The notes beneath the pieces are model-generated. The model made no database searches. It was not told where the DNA came from and saw nothing but the letters and a program-made list of their open reading frames with translations. From contig JAFMOC010000002.1 in the NCBI GenBank assembly GCA_019802505.1, forward strand, positions 5,874,501 to 5,938,500: a stretch of 64,000 nucleotides of DNA, in the 5' to 3' direction. Source of the DNA: Corydoras sp. C115. Lineage: Eukaryota > Chordata > Actinopteri > Siluriformes > Callichthyidae. Shown piece after piece: positions 1-10,811 of this stretch (within the stretch, counting starts at the first letter, position 1; each line of letters begins with the position of its first letter). Position numbers and translations under genes: made by a program.

Positions 1-1559
1 TACAAAACAGAGATTGAAGATGTCAAAGTTATCAATTTAAATTAAAAAAAGATTGATGGTGAATGCCGGTCTGTTCATTTACTATTGACAAAAAAAAGAA
101 TATAAAATAATGTATAAATAAGTTATTTGTTCTGTTTTCAGTATTAAACACGCCAATTATTCCTTATAAAATGCTTTATGTATTTTGGAGTCTATACCAA
201 ATTAACTGGATTTAATTTGATTTAAATGGAAATAGGGGCCAAAATAAGAGTTTCCAATCTACATTTTTAAAAATAAAAGATAATGCTTATCTAATTTTGT
301 AGTGGTTCTTTATCTAGAAAAAAAGAGACAGAAAGAGGTACGTGTCAGACAGCGTTCTCGTTGCTATGGTAATCACCATTTCGTTCACTGAGGACAAGTT
401 TCTTATTTTCTTAAAGTAATTGCCCTTGTATTCCCTGTGCATGAATATGTATGTTTAAATGTGTTTTCAAATGTTATTTTTCAAAAGTAAATTTGTTTAG
501 TTTGTATTCTATAAAAGTGGGTCACAACTTAATGACCATGAAAAAATGTGGGTCCTGGCTGAGACCAGTTGAGAACCCCTGTGCTTAATGACTATATTTT
601 AATGTAATGAACTGGAATCTCTCTCCTGATTGGTGTCTGACCTCACAAATGGATGAATGGAACAATTTCAATAGATACACTCCATAATATTGTAGCAAAT
701 ACTTTCCAAGAGATTAGAAGTTTTTAGAGCTACAAATGGTTGACCAATGTATAATGGGATTTCATAACAGTTCCTGAATTGTATTGTGTAGTTGTTGCAA
801 TATGTTTACCCATATAGGCCTTTTTTGTTTGTACCCTGTGAAAACTAGCTAAAAAACTGCTTTGCACAAGGCCCTGATCACAACCATAAACACTTCTGGG
901 GAAAAACTGAATTATGATGGCAATCTGAGCCTTCTGTTTCAACATTACTGCCTGACCTGACATCACAAGTGCTTTTTAACCTGAAGAAACAAATATTCTC
1001 ACAGTCAATTTTTTTGTTGTTGCTGTTCAAAGAAACCTTTTTTGATAAGTGGATGGGAAAACCAATATTAAGGTCTAATCGCTTTCTATTATATATTGTT
1101 TGAGAAATATGTTCAAAAATTAAACTGAATAAATGAAAATTGAAAAGCACAATACATATTTTGTCAACAGTCCCCACTGTATAAAATTATGTAAAATTTA
1201 AAATGTCCGACATGCTATTTAGTTTACTGATTTGTTTTACAGAAAAATATGTGAACAATTTATGTCTCAAAGTATATGGCTTGAATAACATATTTCAGAA
1301 AATGATTCATCCTATAGTTTATACAATATGCTATATATTTATATGTGTTAAAAACTATCATGTGTAAACAAAAATGACTGTCATGTGCATTAAATCACTC
1401 ACAGCTGACTATGTTGTCCCCTTTATAGTATGTTTGACATTTTGTTGTGCTGAATGTATACTAACAAACTTTATACCCTACAGAGGAGGAAATTGTTATT
1501 TGATCCCTTGCTGATTTTGTAAGTTTGCACACTGACAAATATATGAACAGTCTATAATA
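1..1559. other. AT-rich intronic sequence
   Basis: Apart from the possible hAT end near 500-582, I see no repeat, exon or structured RNA. The open frames at 730-966 and 878-1177 (minus) have low-complexity composition and no recognisable domain. Confidence 0.6.
500..582. mobile_element. Possible hAT transposon end
   Basis: The segment ends in GTTGAGAACCCCTG, close to the reverse complement of the CAGTGGTTCTCAAC terminus common to hAT/Charlie-type elements. No matching opposite end was found nearby. This is a weak call based on the terminus alone. Confidence 0.35.
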
Positions 1560-1765
1560 GGCGCGGTAGCTCAGTTAGGGCGTTGGGCTATCTGAAGGTT
1601 AGCGGTTCAAATCCCAGGTCCACTGAAGTTACCAGTGTGGGTCCTTGAGCAAGACCTTTAACCCTCATTGCTCCAGGGATGTTGTGATTAACCCTGTGCT
1701 CACCGTGTAAGTCGCTTTGGATAAAAGCGTTTGCTAAATGACCAAATGTAATGTAATGTAATTTT
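1560..1765 (+). mobile_element. tRNA-derived SINE, full-length-like copy
   Basis: It opens with a tRNA-like head carrying a pol III A box (TAGCTCAGTTAGG, 1567-1579) and B box (GGTTCAAATCC, 1604-1614). It closes with a module containing CTTTGGATAAAAGCG followed by GCTAAATGACC and a short TAATG-type repeated tail, a 3' module found in many teleost SINEs (AFC-like). It is not a functional tRNA, as the acceptor stem and anticodon arm are not maintained. Reverse-orientation relatives lie at 41149-41348 and 54588-54655. Confidence 0.75.
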
Positions 1766-2046
1766 AAGGGTAAGTTTATTTTAACAGTAAGAAATAGAAT
1801 ATCGAAATAAATTAACTATTCATTTTAATTTTGCAGGGAAATATAGGTATTGATCCCTTTAGCAAACAAGACTTGATACTTGGTGGCAAGCAACTTAAAG
1901 CATTCTGGAAAAATGCATCATACACTTAAGCTCACCATGCACTCACTGCCAACTTTGTTATGTACATCTCCTTGTTTTTAATCTTATTTTCCATTACCAT
2001 ATAGACGCAATTTGTTGTTTTACATTTATAGCGTTTACTTTGTTAT

Positions 2047-2345
2047 TGAGGGTGGCACAGTGGCTTAGTGCTTAGCACGCTTGCCTCTCCATGCTGGGGA
2101 TATAGGTTTGAATCCCAAACTGGGTGGAGTTTCCATGTTCTCACCGTGTCCATGTGGGTTTCCTCCAGGTTCTCTGGTTTCCTCTCACAATTCAAAAACA
2201 TGGATTCAAGATAAACCGACTGCTCTAAATTGCCCCTAGATAGTGTGTGTGTGTGTGTGTGTGTGTGTGCCCAGCGATAGATTGCTGCCCTGTCCTGGAT
2301 GTATCTGCCCAGAGCACAAACCTTTCTCCTAGAGTTCCTAATGAT
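2047..2345 (+). mobile_element. Diverged V-SINE/DANA-like copy
   Basis: It shows the full order of the family (GGTGGCACAGTGGCTTAGTG head, B box, conserved core around 2130-2200, CCCAGCGATAGATTG region) but with many substitutions relative to the other copies and no GAAT tail. It is therefore older than those at 3641 and 4200. A GT microsatellite (2243-2269) has grown at the usual GTGT stretch of the element. Confidence 0.8.
2243..2269. repeat. (GT)n microsatellite inside a SINE
   Basis: Uninterrupted GT dinucleotides at the natural GTGT stretch of the surrounding V-SINE. Confidence 0.9.
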
Positions 2346-2349
2346 TTCC

Positions 2350-3627
2350 TCAAACAATTTACACTGTTTTACATCAAGCATTTTACTTCTCTATCCAATT
2401 TGTTCTGTTTCTAATATATGAAGAGAAAACATAAGTAATAATAGAGGGACCTCCCAACATGATTGTGGGTGTGTAACCTGCTACTTTACGGACTTTGATC
2501 CTCTACTTGTTGGCCTGAACATCAATCATCCGCTTGCTTAATATAAGTGGATAAACAGCGACAGGTGGAAGACATTAGCATAAACTCAGGTAACATTAAG
2601 CCCACGCAATGTCGGAAGCAACAAAAATGATTTGGTTTACTGGAATGGTGCATGTGCATAAACCTTAAATTGGTGTGCGAATGCGTATGCACGAGAAAGG
2701 ACGAATGATGGTGTTTATGCAGACGCATATTTGTGTGCACACATGTCAAACAGCCTGGACGGAAAAGCAGCCGTTTTTAATGAGTTGTTTCAGTCAACTT
2801 AGGGTTTGTTCATCTGGACAAAGCTGATTGATGACTGCCAGATGCAGGTCCTCACTGAAGGTAGTGATTAGGAGATAGAGGATGAAAACATGGGACATCA
2901 CTTACCCAGGGGCCATCGTGTTCCATTTCCACACATCAGAAAAAAAGACATTTGGTTATAGTTATATGATGTCTGGATATGATCACTGTATGTTGTCATT
3001 GCTATCGGAATAGCCTAGAAATAACTTTAAAAATTGTATGGGTGTCATTGATGTTGCCAGTTGCTAAGTTCATTCCCAGAATTCAAACAGTAGGATGATT
3101 TAGCAGCCTTTAGAACAAGCAAAACAGTCCATAAAAACATGATTCTGTGGAGGCTAGAGTGGGCATGACAGGTGTCATTAAGTGCTTAAACACCATCTTG
3201 CATGTCATCTGGCTTATCGTGCTTTAACGTCAGTACCAATCAGACTTCACCTTCAGTTCCCACCAAGCTCAAGCTGTTCTGTCATTTCAGGCAATCATCA
3301 AATCCTATTCCTCCTTTGCAGCAATTAACACAGATCAGCCATAGGCCTCTGCAAGAGGAAGTCTGTGACATCCTTAAATGTGCCTCTCTCATCCAAACAC
3401 AACACAAAGCTTCTCACAGCAGACAAGGCTGCGTAGCTGGAGATCTGCTTGCAACAGGCCACAGCAGATTGCGTTCCTCTACTCAGCTATCCAATTCCAA
3501 AACAATGACTGTCTGGCTTTTTTCAGACTAGTTCCCATCATCTGCTCTATATGCTTTTATAACCATTTACCATGTTTATCAGCTGTGATTGTTGTGATTC
3601 TTAGTAAAGTAAAGATTATCACAACAT
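2350..3627. other. Intronic sequence without recognised features
   Basis: No repeat signature or exon was recognised. The overlapping open frames at 3202-3641 have no family resemblance known to me. The patch around 2890-2960 contains a good minus-strand donor-like GTAAGTG but no convincing acceptor partner. Confidence 0.55.
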
Positions 3628-3640
3628 ATATTTTTGTCTA

Positions 3641-3987
3641 GGGCGGCACGGTGGCTTAGTGGTTAGCACGTTCGCCTCTCAGCGCTAGGGATTCCTGGTT
3701 CGAATCCCCATCTGGGTGGAGTTTCCATGTTCTCCCCGTGTCTGCGTGGGTTTCCTCCGGGTTCTCCGGTTTCCTCCCACAGTCCAAAAACATGGATCAA
3801 GTCAATTGAATTCTCAAAATTGCCCCATATAGAGTGTGACTGTGTGAGTGAGTGTGTGCCCAGCGATAGATTGGCGCCCTGTCCTGGGACGTCTCAGCGC
3901 CTGAGACGTTCTCCCCTGGATGGGCATGGGGAACCCCACCGCGACCCTAATAGAGGATAAAGCGGGAGATAATGAATGAATGAATGA
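3641..3987 (+). mobile_element. V-SINE/DANA-like SINE, full length, palindromic subfamily
   Basis: Reference copy for the family in this window. It has a tRNA-derived head with A-box-like GTGGCTTAGTGG and B box GGTTCGAATCC. A conserved core with TTTCCATGTTCTCCCCGTG and CAGTCCAAAAACATGG follows, then a 3' part ending in AATGAATG repeats. It is flanked by a perfect 13-bp target duplication, ATATTTTTGTCTA (3628-3640 and 3988-4000), so it entered by target-primed retroposition. At 3889-3909 the usual sequence is replaced by a palindrome, shared only with the copy at 4200. The family is teleost V-SINE by its core and tail; the exact named family is uncertain. Confidence 0.93.
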
Positions 3988-4199
3988 ATATTTTTGTCTA
4001 TCTATCACTTATGTTCACTATAAAACTATATCCAATAATGAACTAGTATATATGTAATTTGTTTGGAAATAAATTATCATACAAGCAGGTGACAGTAACC
4101 TGTAGTCAGGATAATTAATAAAAAAAATCTAGTATTTTCAAGTGAGCCAGAGCATTTAATTTGCTGTAAAACAAAATTTTATAATCCTATATATTAAGT

Positions 4200-4549
4200 G
4201 GGCGGCACGGTGGCTTAGTGGTTAGCACGTTCGCCTCTCAGCGCTAGGCATTCCCAGTTCGAATCCCTATCTGGGTGGAGTTTCCATGTTCTCCCCGTGT
4301 CCACGTGGGTTTCCTCTGAGTTCTCCGTTTTCCTCCCACAGTCCAAAAACATGGATCAAGTCAATTGAGTTCTCCAAATTGCCACATATAGAGTGTGATT
4401 GTGTGAGTGAGTGTGTGCCCAGCGATAGATTGGCGCCCTGTCCTGGAACGTCTCAGCGCCTGAGACGTTCTCCCCTGGATGGGCATGGGGAACCCCACGG
4501 CGACCCTAATAGAGGATAAAGCGGAAGATAATGAATGAATGAATGAATA
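4200..4549 (+). mobile_element. V-SINE/DANA-like SINE, full length, palindromic subfamily
   Basis: Nearly identical to the copy 560 bp upstream, including the palindromic segment (4448-4468). It carries its own 12-bp target duplication TATATATTAAGT (4188-4199 and 4550-4561). It is thus a separate insertion and not a segmental duplication of its neighbour. Confidence 0.93.
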
Positions 4550-4561
4550 TATATATTAAGT

Positions 4562-5692
4562 ATTATGTATAATTTAGGCTAACCAGATGGAATCTGGCTT
4601 ACTATATAGTCATAAGTAAGCCAATTCAAAAGGCTGATTCATTTCCGACACATTACGTGATATATACATCATAGTAGCAATGCTTGTTTACAATTTTTAC
4701 ACCACAAACAATTTGTAAAACATATGCTGCAGGGATGTAGAGAAAGAGATGATGATGAGGGCAAGAAGGATTTAAACATGATTCACCAGCCAACTTAAAT
4801 ACATCATATACATATACATTATGCTGGCTGATGGAACTGCCATCACACCACTTTCCTATCACCGCTGTGATCTCTCTCTCTTCCCACACTATATAAATAA
4901 ATGTTAAATTAAACAAATATTTTGTAAAAATAATTTTGATTTTCCAACATCACTCTCATAGTGCTCAAATGAAGCCATGGTTGTGTGAATTTGGTGTAGA
5001 TGAACCTGACTGGCCTCCACAAAGCCCATCGAACCCCATCATACAAATTCGGTTTGAATTACAAGGACGCCTTGTCCAGTATCAGTCAAACATCTTACAA
5101 ATGATTTTCTGAATGAATTGGCAACATACTATTTAACATAATATTTTTAAAAATATTTAAAATGGTCATAGGCAACTATAGATTAGTATAACCAAACAAT
5201 ATACTAAACAATGTCATGCTTCATTTAAGCTACTCTCTGTAAAGGCATTGGCGCATCACCGCTCAGTTTTATATACAACCTGTGCTGTTGTGGTATGTTC
5301 TGTAAGCATTTCAGATTAAAATTCTGACATAATGGAAAGGCTGAATACTTAATAATAATGTAACTTAACTTAATGTTTTGAATACTCACATCTGTTCACA
5401 ATTCAACAGAAACACTATGAGAGTTTTCTATTCCCTATAAGAAAGCGAGGTCACAACAACCACAGAACCAGATTATGTGCCTTCGCCTTTCCATAACTTT
5501 TGCACAATGAAAGAGTATTGATCAACAACAGTTAATGGGATTGAAGTGACATGAAAAGAGCTGTTATAATCGCTTCAGTTCTCAGACCTGGCCAGTACAG
5601 CATAGGGAAAAAAAGTAGAGACCCACCATCAGCAGGATGCAGGCCAACAGAAAGTCACATACCATGCTCTCCTCATCGGAAAACAGATGGAG
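4562..5692. other. Intronic sequence without recognised features
   Basis: AT-rich. Nothing recognised. The minus-strand frame at 4653-4916 looks like chance. Confidence 0.55.
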
Positions 5693-5753
5693 AGTCTCTC
5701 TCTCTCTTTTTCTCTCTCTCTTTTTCTCTCTCCCTCTCTCTCTCTCTCTCACA
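5693..5753. repeat. (CT)n/(TTTCT)n polypyrimidine tract
   Basis: Sixty bases of C and T only, mixing CT dinucleotides with TTTTT interruptions, leading into ACAC. The open frames across it (Ser/Leu-rich on plus, Arg/Glu-rich on minus) are low-complexity artefacts. Confidence 0.9.
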
Positions 5754-5756
5754 CAG

Positions 5757-6328
5757 ACATACACATACCAATAGGCACATGCATGAGCCGAGAAGTTCCA
5801 CTGAGCCACCTGGGGACACGAGACATGCCCAAAAATTTGCTAAAGTTTTCCGTCGGTAACTACCTGGCACTGCATGTCACAAGTTACCTTTTGAAAAGAG
5901 AACTGGCTGTTTCTTATTAAAGCTTCAGTATTAGAATGTACCACAATAAGCAACACGAAATAAAATATGAATTTTATTAATGCACTTGAACTGACAAAAC
6001 ACTTTAAATTGTTTTATAAGACTTGTTTTCATATAAATTTTATATAACTTTATTTTTTATATACACAAGCTTAGGAAGTGATGCTTGGAACACAGTCACA
6101 AGGGAGCATCTTTATAATACATGTTCAATAGAGAATGCTGACAGACCAGTCAAGAACACATTCTCTGTTAATACACATTAACTAACTTATTTGTGATTTC
6201 AAAGACTAAGTCTTCGGTCAACAATCTTTCAATCACCTGTTATTAGTTAAATGACTAAATGTGTAACCTTCCAGAACTGCGTTACTATAACCTAGTTTTA
6301 CATTTCCCCTCTCTCAGTTTTTTTTGCA
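5757..6328. other. Intronic sequence without recognised features
   Basis: No repeat or exon recognised. Confidence 0.55.
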
Positions 6329-6341
6329 TGGACAGCAGGCA

Positions 6342-6614
6342 TCCATCCATCCATCCATCCATCCATTATCTTTCACTTTATCCTCTATTAGGGTCGCGGT
6401 GGGGTTCCCCATGCCCATCCAGGGGAGAACGTTTCGGGCGCTGGGCAGATACACCCAGGACAGGGCGCCAATCTATCGCTGGGCACACACTCACACACAG
6501 ACACACTCTACTGTATATGGGGAAATTTGCAGACACGGGGAGAACATGGAAACTCCACCCAGATTGGGATTCGAACCGGAAGTCCCTAGTGCTGAGAGGC
6601 GAACGTGCTAACCG
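6342..6614 (-). mobile_element. V-SINE with internal deletion
   Basis: The reverse-strand element is bounded by a perfect 13-bp duplication TGGACAGCAGGCA (6329-6341 and 6615-6627). The tail at its left has become a CCAT repeat. About 75 bp of the core are missing: the sense strand jumps from CCGTGTCTG to CAAATTTCCCC, removing the segment that contains CAGTCCAAAAACATGG. Confidence 0.9.
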
Positions 6615-6653
6615 TGGACAGCAGGCAAGTATTCCTAAATTATTTTACTTAAC

Positions 6654-6790
6654 ATTCATTCATTATCTCCCGCTTTATCCTCTGTTAGGGTCGCGGTGGG
6701 GTTCCCCATGCCCATCCAGGGGAGAACGTCTCGGGCACTGGGCAGATAGACCCAGGACAAGGCGTCAATCCATCGCAGACACACTCTATA
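6654..6790 (-). mobile_element. V-SINE 3' half (5'-truncated)
   Basis: It contains the GAAT-type tail (as ATTCATTCATT) and 3' half up to the CAGCGATAGATTG region in reverse orientation, then stops. The next copy, in the opposite orientation, begins about 16 bp later, forming an inverted pair with outward-facing tails. Confidence 0.85.
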
Positions 6791-6806
6791 TCACTCTATA
6801 TCTATA

Positions 6807-7126
6807 TCAGCACTAGGGATTCCCGGTTCGAATCCCCATCTGGGTGGAGTTTCCATGTTCTCCCCGTGTCTGCGTGGGTTTCCTCCGGGTTCTCCGGTTT
6901 CCTCCCACAGTCCAAAAACATGGATCAAGTGAATTGAGTTCTCCAAATTGCCCCATATAGAGTGTGTATGCGTGCGTGTCTGTGTGAGTGAGTGTGTGCC
7001 CAGCGATATATTGGTGCCCTGTCCTGGGTGTATCTGCCCAGTGCCCGAAATGTTCTCCCCTGGATGGGCATGGGGAACCCCACCGTGACCCTAATATAGG
7101 ATAAAGCGGAAGATAATGAATGAATG
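6807..7126 (+). mobile_element. V-SINE, nearly full length, 5'-truncated by about 45 bp
   Basis: It begins inside the tRNA-like head just before the B box (GGTTCGAATCC) and continues through the core to GATAATGAATGAATG. No target duplication is obvious. Its 3' half is complementary to the fragment at 6654-6790, so a transcript through both could fold back. Confidence 0.9.
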
Positions 7127-9007
7127 TTTATTAATGGGGTTTGTATTTTTTAAATAATTTGAGGCAACTCTCCAGACTGACAACTACCACTCAAGTAAAA
7201 GGTGAAATCATACTTTAGTCCAATGAGCATCTGGGCACAATTCACCTAAAAGAGAATCTGTGAACAATCCACCTGAAAGACATCCACTTTAACGAGTATA
7301 CTTTAATGGTCCTGGTTATTTAATAGTGGCGGCTTCATCTAAACTGACATCCGCTTCAATATAGCCCATAGCCCGTCATCAGGCAGTGGATCCCTCTCAC
7401 AGAGACATAACCTAATATATTCAACCTGCCAGCCATCCTTCTTGGCTCCCTTCCACACTGAGCCTCAGACCACTGTAAGTGGGACTGCAGGAAGAGGCTT
7501 ATTTAAAGCTTTAATTCCTAAGTTTTTGGGCCTGCCTTTCCTGAGAACCCCTGATCAAAAACATCCACAGCATTGTTTTGTCCTGGTGCTCCTGGCACTC
7601 ACAAGCAGGCTATAATAAATTAACAGGCAGACCTCCAGGTTATACTAAACCATGCAGGACATTGACTGTTTGGGAATAGGCCTTTAAATGGAATGCTGAG
7701 GCCTTAAGGTGCAACTTTGGGTTGAAGCGTGATAATAAATTGATTGATCTGTGGCAAAGGCTTTGGGAGATTTTGGAATTCTACTGGGATTTGGAGAGGG
7801 CTAAACAGAAATGGGCAGCAGGACAGCAGGTGGCCATGTACAGCAGATCCAAAACCAGGTACTTTAAATGAACCGACCTCCGGCAAAACATTTCAAGGAG
7901 GGCAGGAGTAGAAGAAATGGTGCACAAATGAAAACCTGCTAATTGACGGCAATTTAACTCTATATTACAACAAATGTGCATTAATGAACAAAAACAAAAG
8001 CTACTTATTTAAGTTGCTTTTCTTTCCTCAATTTGTTCATGTCAAATTCCCATCCATTGCCACCACCCAACAGCTCTTGACTTGGGATTGTGAGGGCTGG
8101 CATATGTTTCCTCAGAGAAACATAAACATCCACTAACACCTCTTTCCAGAGCAGCTGAATGGGACAAGAAGTGGCCAACTGTATTACTTTGTCTATGTAA
8201 GGTCACAGGTGTTCAGGATTGGTTAGTGAGGCTTTTATTGATAGTACGGATAGGAAACTCACACTTTCTATAATTTGGCACTTATTACTTGGGCCACATT
8301 GCATAAAAAACATAATGTTTAAAACAAGCAAAAGTAAAATTATCTAAGAATCTAAGAAAACTAGACAGTCATTCTATTATCTTGGCAGCTGAATCACGTT
8401 GTCAGCAGTGGATCATCAATGTGTAAATGTTAACTTCAGCCTAGATGCATCTCTAAAAGCACCCATCCTGACTAAGACATGGCTAGATTATGTTTCCCAT
8501 GCTACATTTATGGCTGTAGAGTCAATAAGGAAAGGCTCAAAATAAATCTGTCTTAAATGAGGGACGAAATGTGAGCCTGAAAGATCTAGAACCAATAACT
8601 GTAGTTTCTGCAAAACTATATTTAAATTAACCTAAAATGTGGCAGCCAAATTTTCCAAAGGATCATGTCTAGCTATGACAGCGGCAGGATGAAAGCATGC
8701 ACTAGCTGACCAGTTAGTGTGATGTGATATGGTGTTACTTGAGAACCCTATGTAGACATATTGCATGTAGTGGGCTAGCCATAAACAGTTCAGTGTTAAA
8801 GTACAGCCCTGCAGACAGCTGTACAAGGTTCGGAGGATGATTAGAGATGCTTTTTAAAGATCACCACCCAGTATTACACAGCAAATCTTACAATAGACCG
8901 GTATAATAGCATTATTACTTGAGCTGACTATACAAGCAGAGCAGGAAAAAAGAGTCACTATTTGTGCTTTAAGATGAAGACAACTTTTATGTCAACTAGA
9001 AGGTCAC
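7127..9007. other. Intronic sequence without recognised features
   Basis: Moderately less AT-rich in 7360-7960 than its surroundings, but with no repeat signature or exon that I can name. Minus-strand frames at 7704-7981 and 8632-8826 have no recognisable domain. Confidence 0.5.
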
Positions 9008-9060
9008 TCTATGTACAAAAGTATTAGGACACACATCCTTGTCACTGAATTCATGTTACT
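9008..9060. mobile_element. Tc1/mariner-type or MITE terminal fragment
   Basis: CTCTATGTACAAAAGTATTAGGACAC resembles the terminus seen at 32074 (CAGACAAAAGTATTGGGACAC), which belongs to a Tc1-like element. The opposite end is not evident. Confidence 0.5.
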
Positions 9061-9616
9061 TTTTCAGCAATCAAACAAGATTTATTTTATATCTTTATTT
9101 AAATACACCTGATTCTTTGTGTCTAACAAAAGCAAAAGCAAATAAAGATCCTACTGGGAAGAATTTACCTTGTATAAACTGACAGGCTGGAAAAAAAAGA
9201 AGCATAAACCAAACACAAAAATCTAAATTTTGTTGAACTGGCTTTAACTGAACTGAAACCTGTGTGAATTGCAATGGCATTAATTCCAGTTTAATACTGC
9301 TTACTTTTTTTTGCCAAAACAGTCAAGGTATTGAGGTATTGAGGTGTGTTGAGTCACTCTATTAAATATTATTTGGTATGTACAATTTTCGAAAGGTCAG
9401 GACTCATTTTCAGTCATCCTGCAGTACATTCAAAATAAAACAAAAAACAAGGTCAGCTGATTAATATGATTATATATACAGTATGGTGTTAATTAACAAA
9501 TGCCAAACCAACAGTTTCAAATACTGTTTCAGAATTCTTCATTTAATATATACATAAATAATTTTAATTTATTAATTATTTTAATTTATTAATTATTTAA
9601 TTAATATTAAATTTAT
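9061..9616. other. Intronic sequence, AT-rich
   Basis: It includes a run of A/T-only sequence (about 9555-9615) just before a SINE. A splice-site-bounded 18-nt segment (9169-9186, minus) is discussed as a finding. Nothing else recognised. Confidence 0.5.
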
Positions 9617-9955
9617 TAATTATCTTCCGCTTTATCCTTTATTAGGGTCGCGGTGGGGTTCCCCATGCCCATCCAGGGGAGAACGTCTCGGGCGCTGGGC
9701 AGATACACCCAGGACAGGGCGCCAATCTATCGCTGGGCACACACTCACTCACACCAACACACTCTATAGAGGGCAATTTGGAGAACTCAATTGACTTGAT
9801 CCATGTTTTTGGACTGTGGGAGGAAACCGGAGAACCCGGAGGAAACCCACATGGACATGGGGAGAACATGGAAACTCCACCCAGATGGGGATTCGAACCG
9901 GGAATCCCTAGCGCTGAGAGGCGAACGTGCTAACCACTAAGCCACCGTGCTGCCC
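9617..9955 (-). mobile_element. V-SINE, full length
   Basis: Complete reverse-strand copy from the 3' end at left to GGGCAGCACGGTGGCTTAG at right, with intact A- and B-box-like sequences and an intact core. The left boundary merges into an AT-rich stretch, and no clear target duplication or GAAT tail remains. Confidence 0.9.
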
Positions 9956-10749
9956 TACATAAAAATTATTTTATGAAATTATTATTTTTTATCTGAACTT
10001 GAGTGCTCCACAATATCCACACAGCAATCATACTAAACATAAACTAAACAATATTTGAAATAATATTTTTACCCTACCATTTACTTTAAGACCACAAAGA
10101 AACATCCCAACAAGCTATGAATATTTATATAGCATTATTTACAAATGATTAAAAATATTTATGCACACTTAATAAAATAAGCAATAGTATTTTTAGACTG
10201 TCTGTTAATTTCCATCTAGGATCTTCTTGACCATGTAATCAAATTCTTTTCTAATCAGTCAGTAAGCCATTATATATATTTTCTTAAGGAAAAATCTGTG
10301 GCTCACCACATCTCTGTTTTAACTCCTTGTAACAAATTAACTGGTAGCCATGTGCAGGCATCGTTAAAGCCATTTTTTCCCAGGCTAAGACCTGCAGTGC
10401 ACATGTCATAGTCACAAGTCTCTGGCTGCTTATAGTATCGCACACACTCAGCTCATCCAGCCAATACTCCCAGAAAAAAGATATTCATTGAACATAAAAG
10501 TCACGTGGATGATGGTACAGAATGATCTAAGAGAATATAAACAAGTCCTATTCTCACACTGTGGGTTACGCCATGTGTGCCAAAGCTAAACTTTATCTCT
10601 GTTTATTGGACATTAAACTGAATACACAGACCAAGGACAGATCTTAAAACCCTCAAGACAAGACTGGTAGTGATGAAGACTTGGTCGCAAGAAATCATGA
10701 CTTGAGGAAGTATAAAAAAATTTGCAATATATTAACAAACCATTGAGGG
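9956..10749. other. Intronic sequence without recognised features
   Basis: AT-rich, no repeat or exon recognised. Confidence 0.55.
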
Positions 10750-10811
10750 GGCGGCACGGTGGTTAACACGTTCGCCTCTCAGAGCTAGGGATTCCCAGTT
10801 TGAATCCCAAT
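10750..10811 (+). mobile_element. V-SINE tRNA head fragment
   Basis: Only the first 60 bp are present (GCGGCACGGTGGTTAACACG to TTTGAATCCC). The core and tail are absent, so this is a 3'-truncated copy. Confidence 0.8.

Noticed and set aside
1560..1640. Possible tRNA gene
   Set aside because: A and B boxes are present, but the sequence continues as a SINE and the cloverleaf arms are not complementary.
2890..2990. Minus-strand donor-like GTAAGTG with an open stretch upstream
   Set aside because: The only acceptor nearby is weak and the peptide matches no FHOD3 region.
3727..3960. A recurrent protein-like frame beginning MFSPCPRGFPPGSPVSSHS, also at 4286, 9642, 18721 and 32586
   Set aside because: It is the translation of the V-SINE core in different copies, not a gene family.
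6259..6816. 185-codon open frame, the longest in the window
   Set aside because: Its length comes from two V-SINEs read in reverse; no domain is present.
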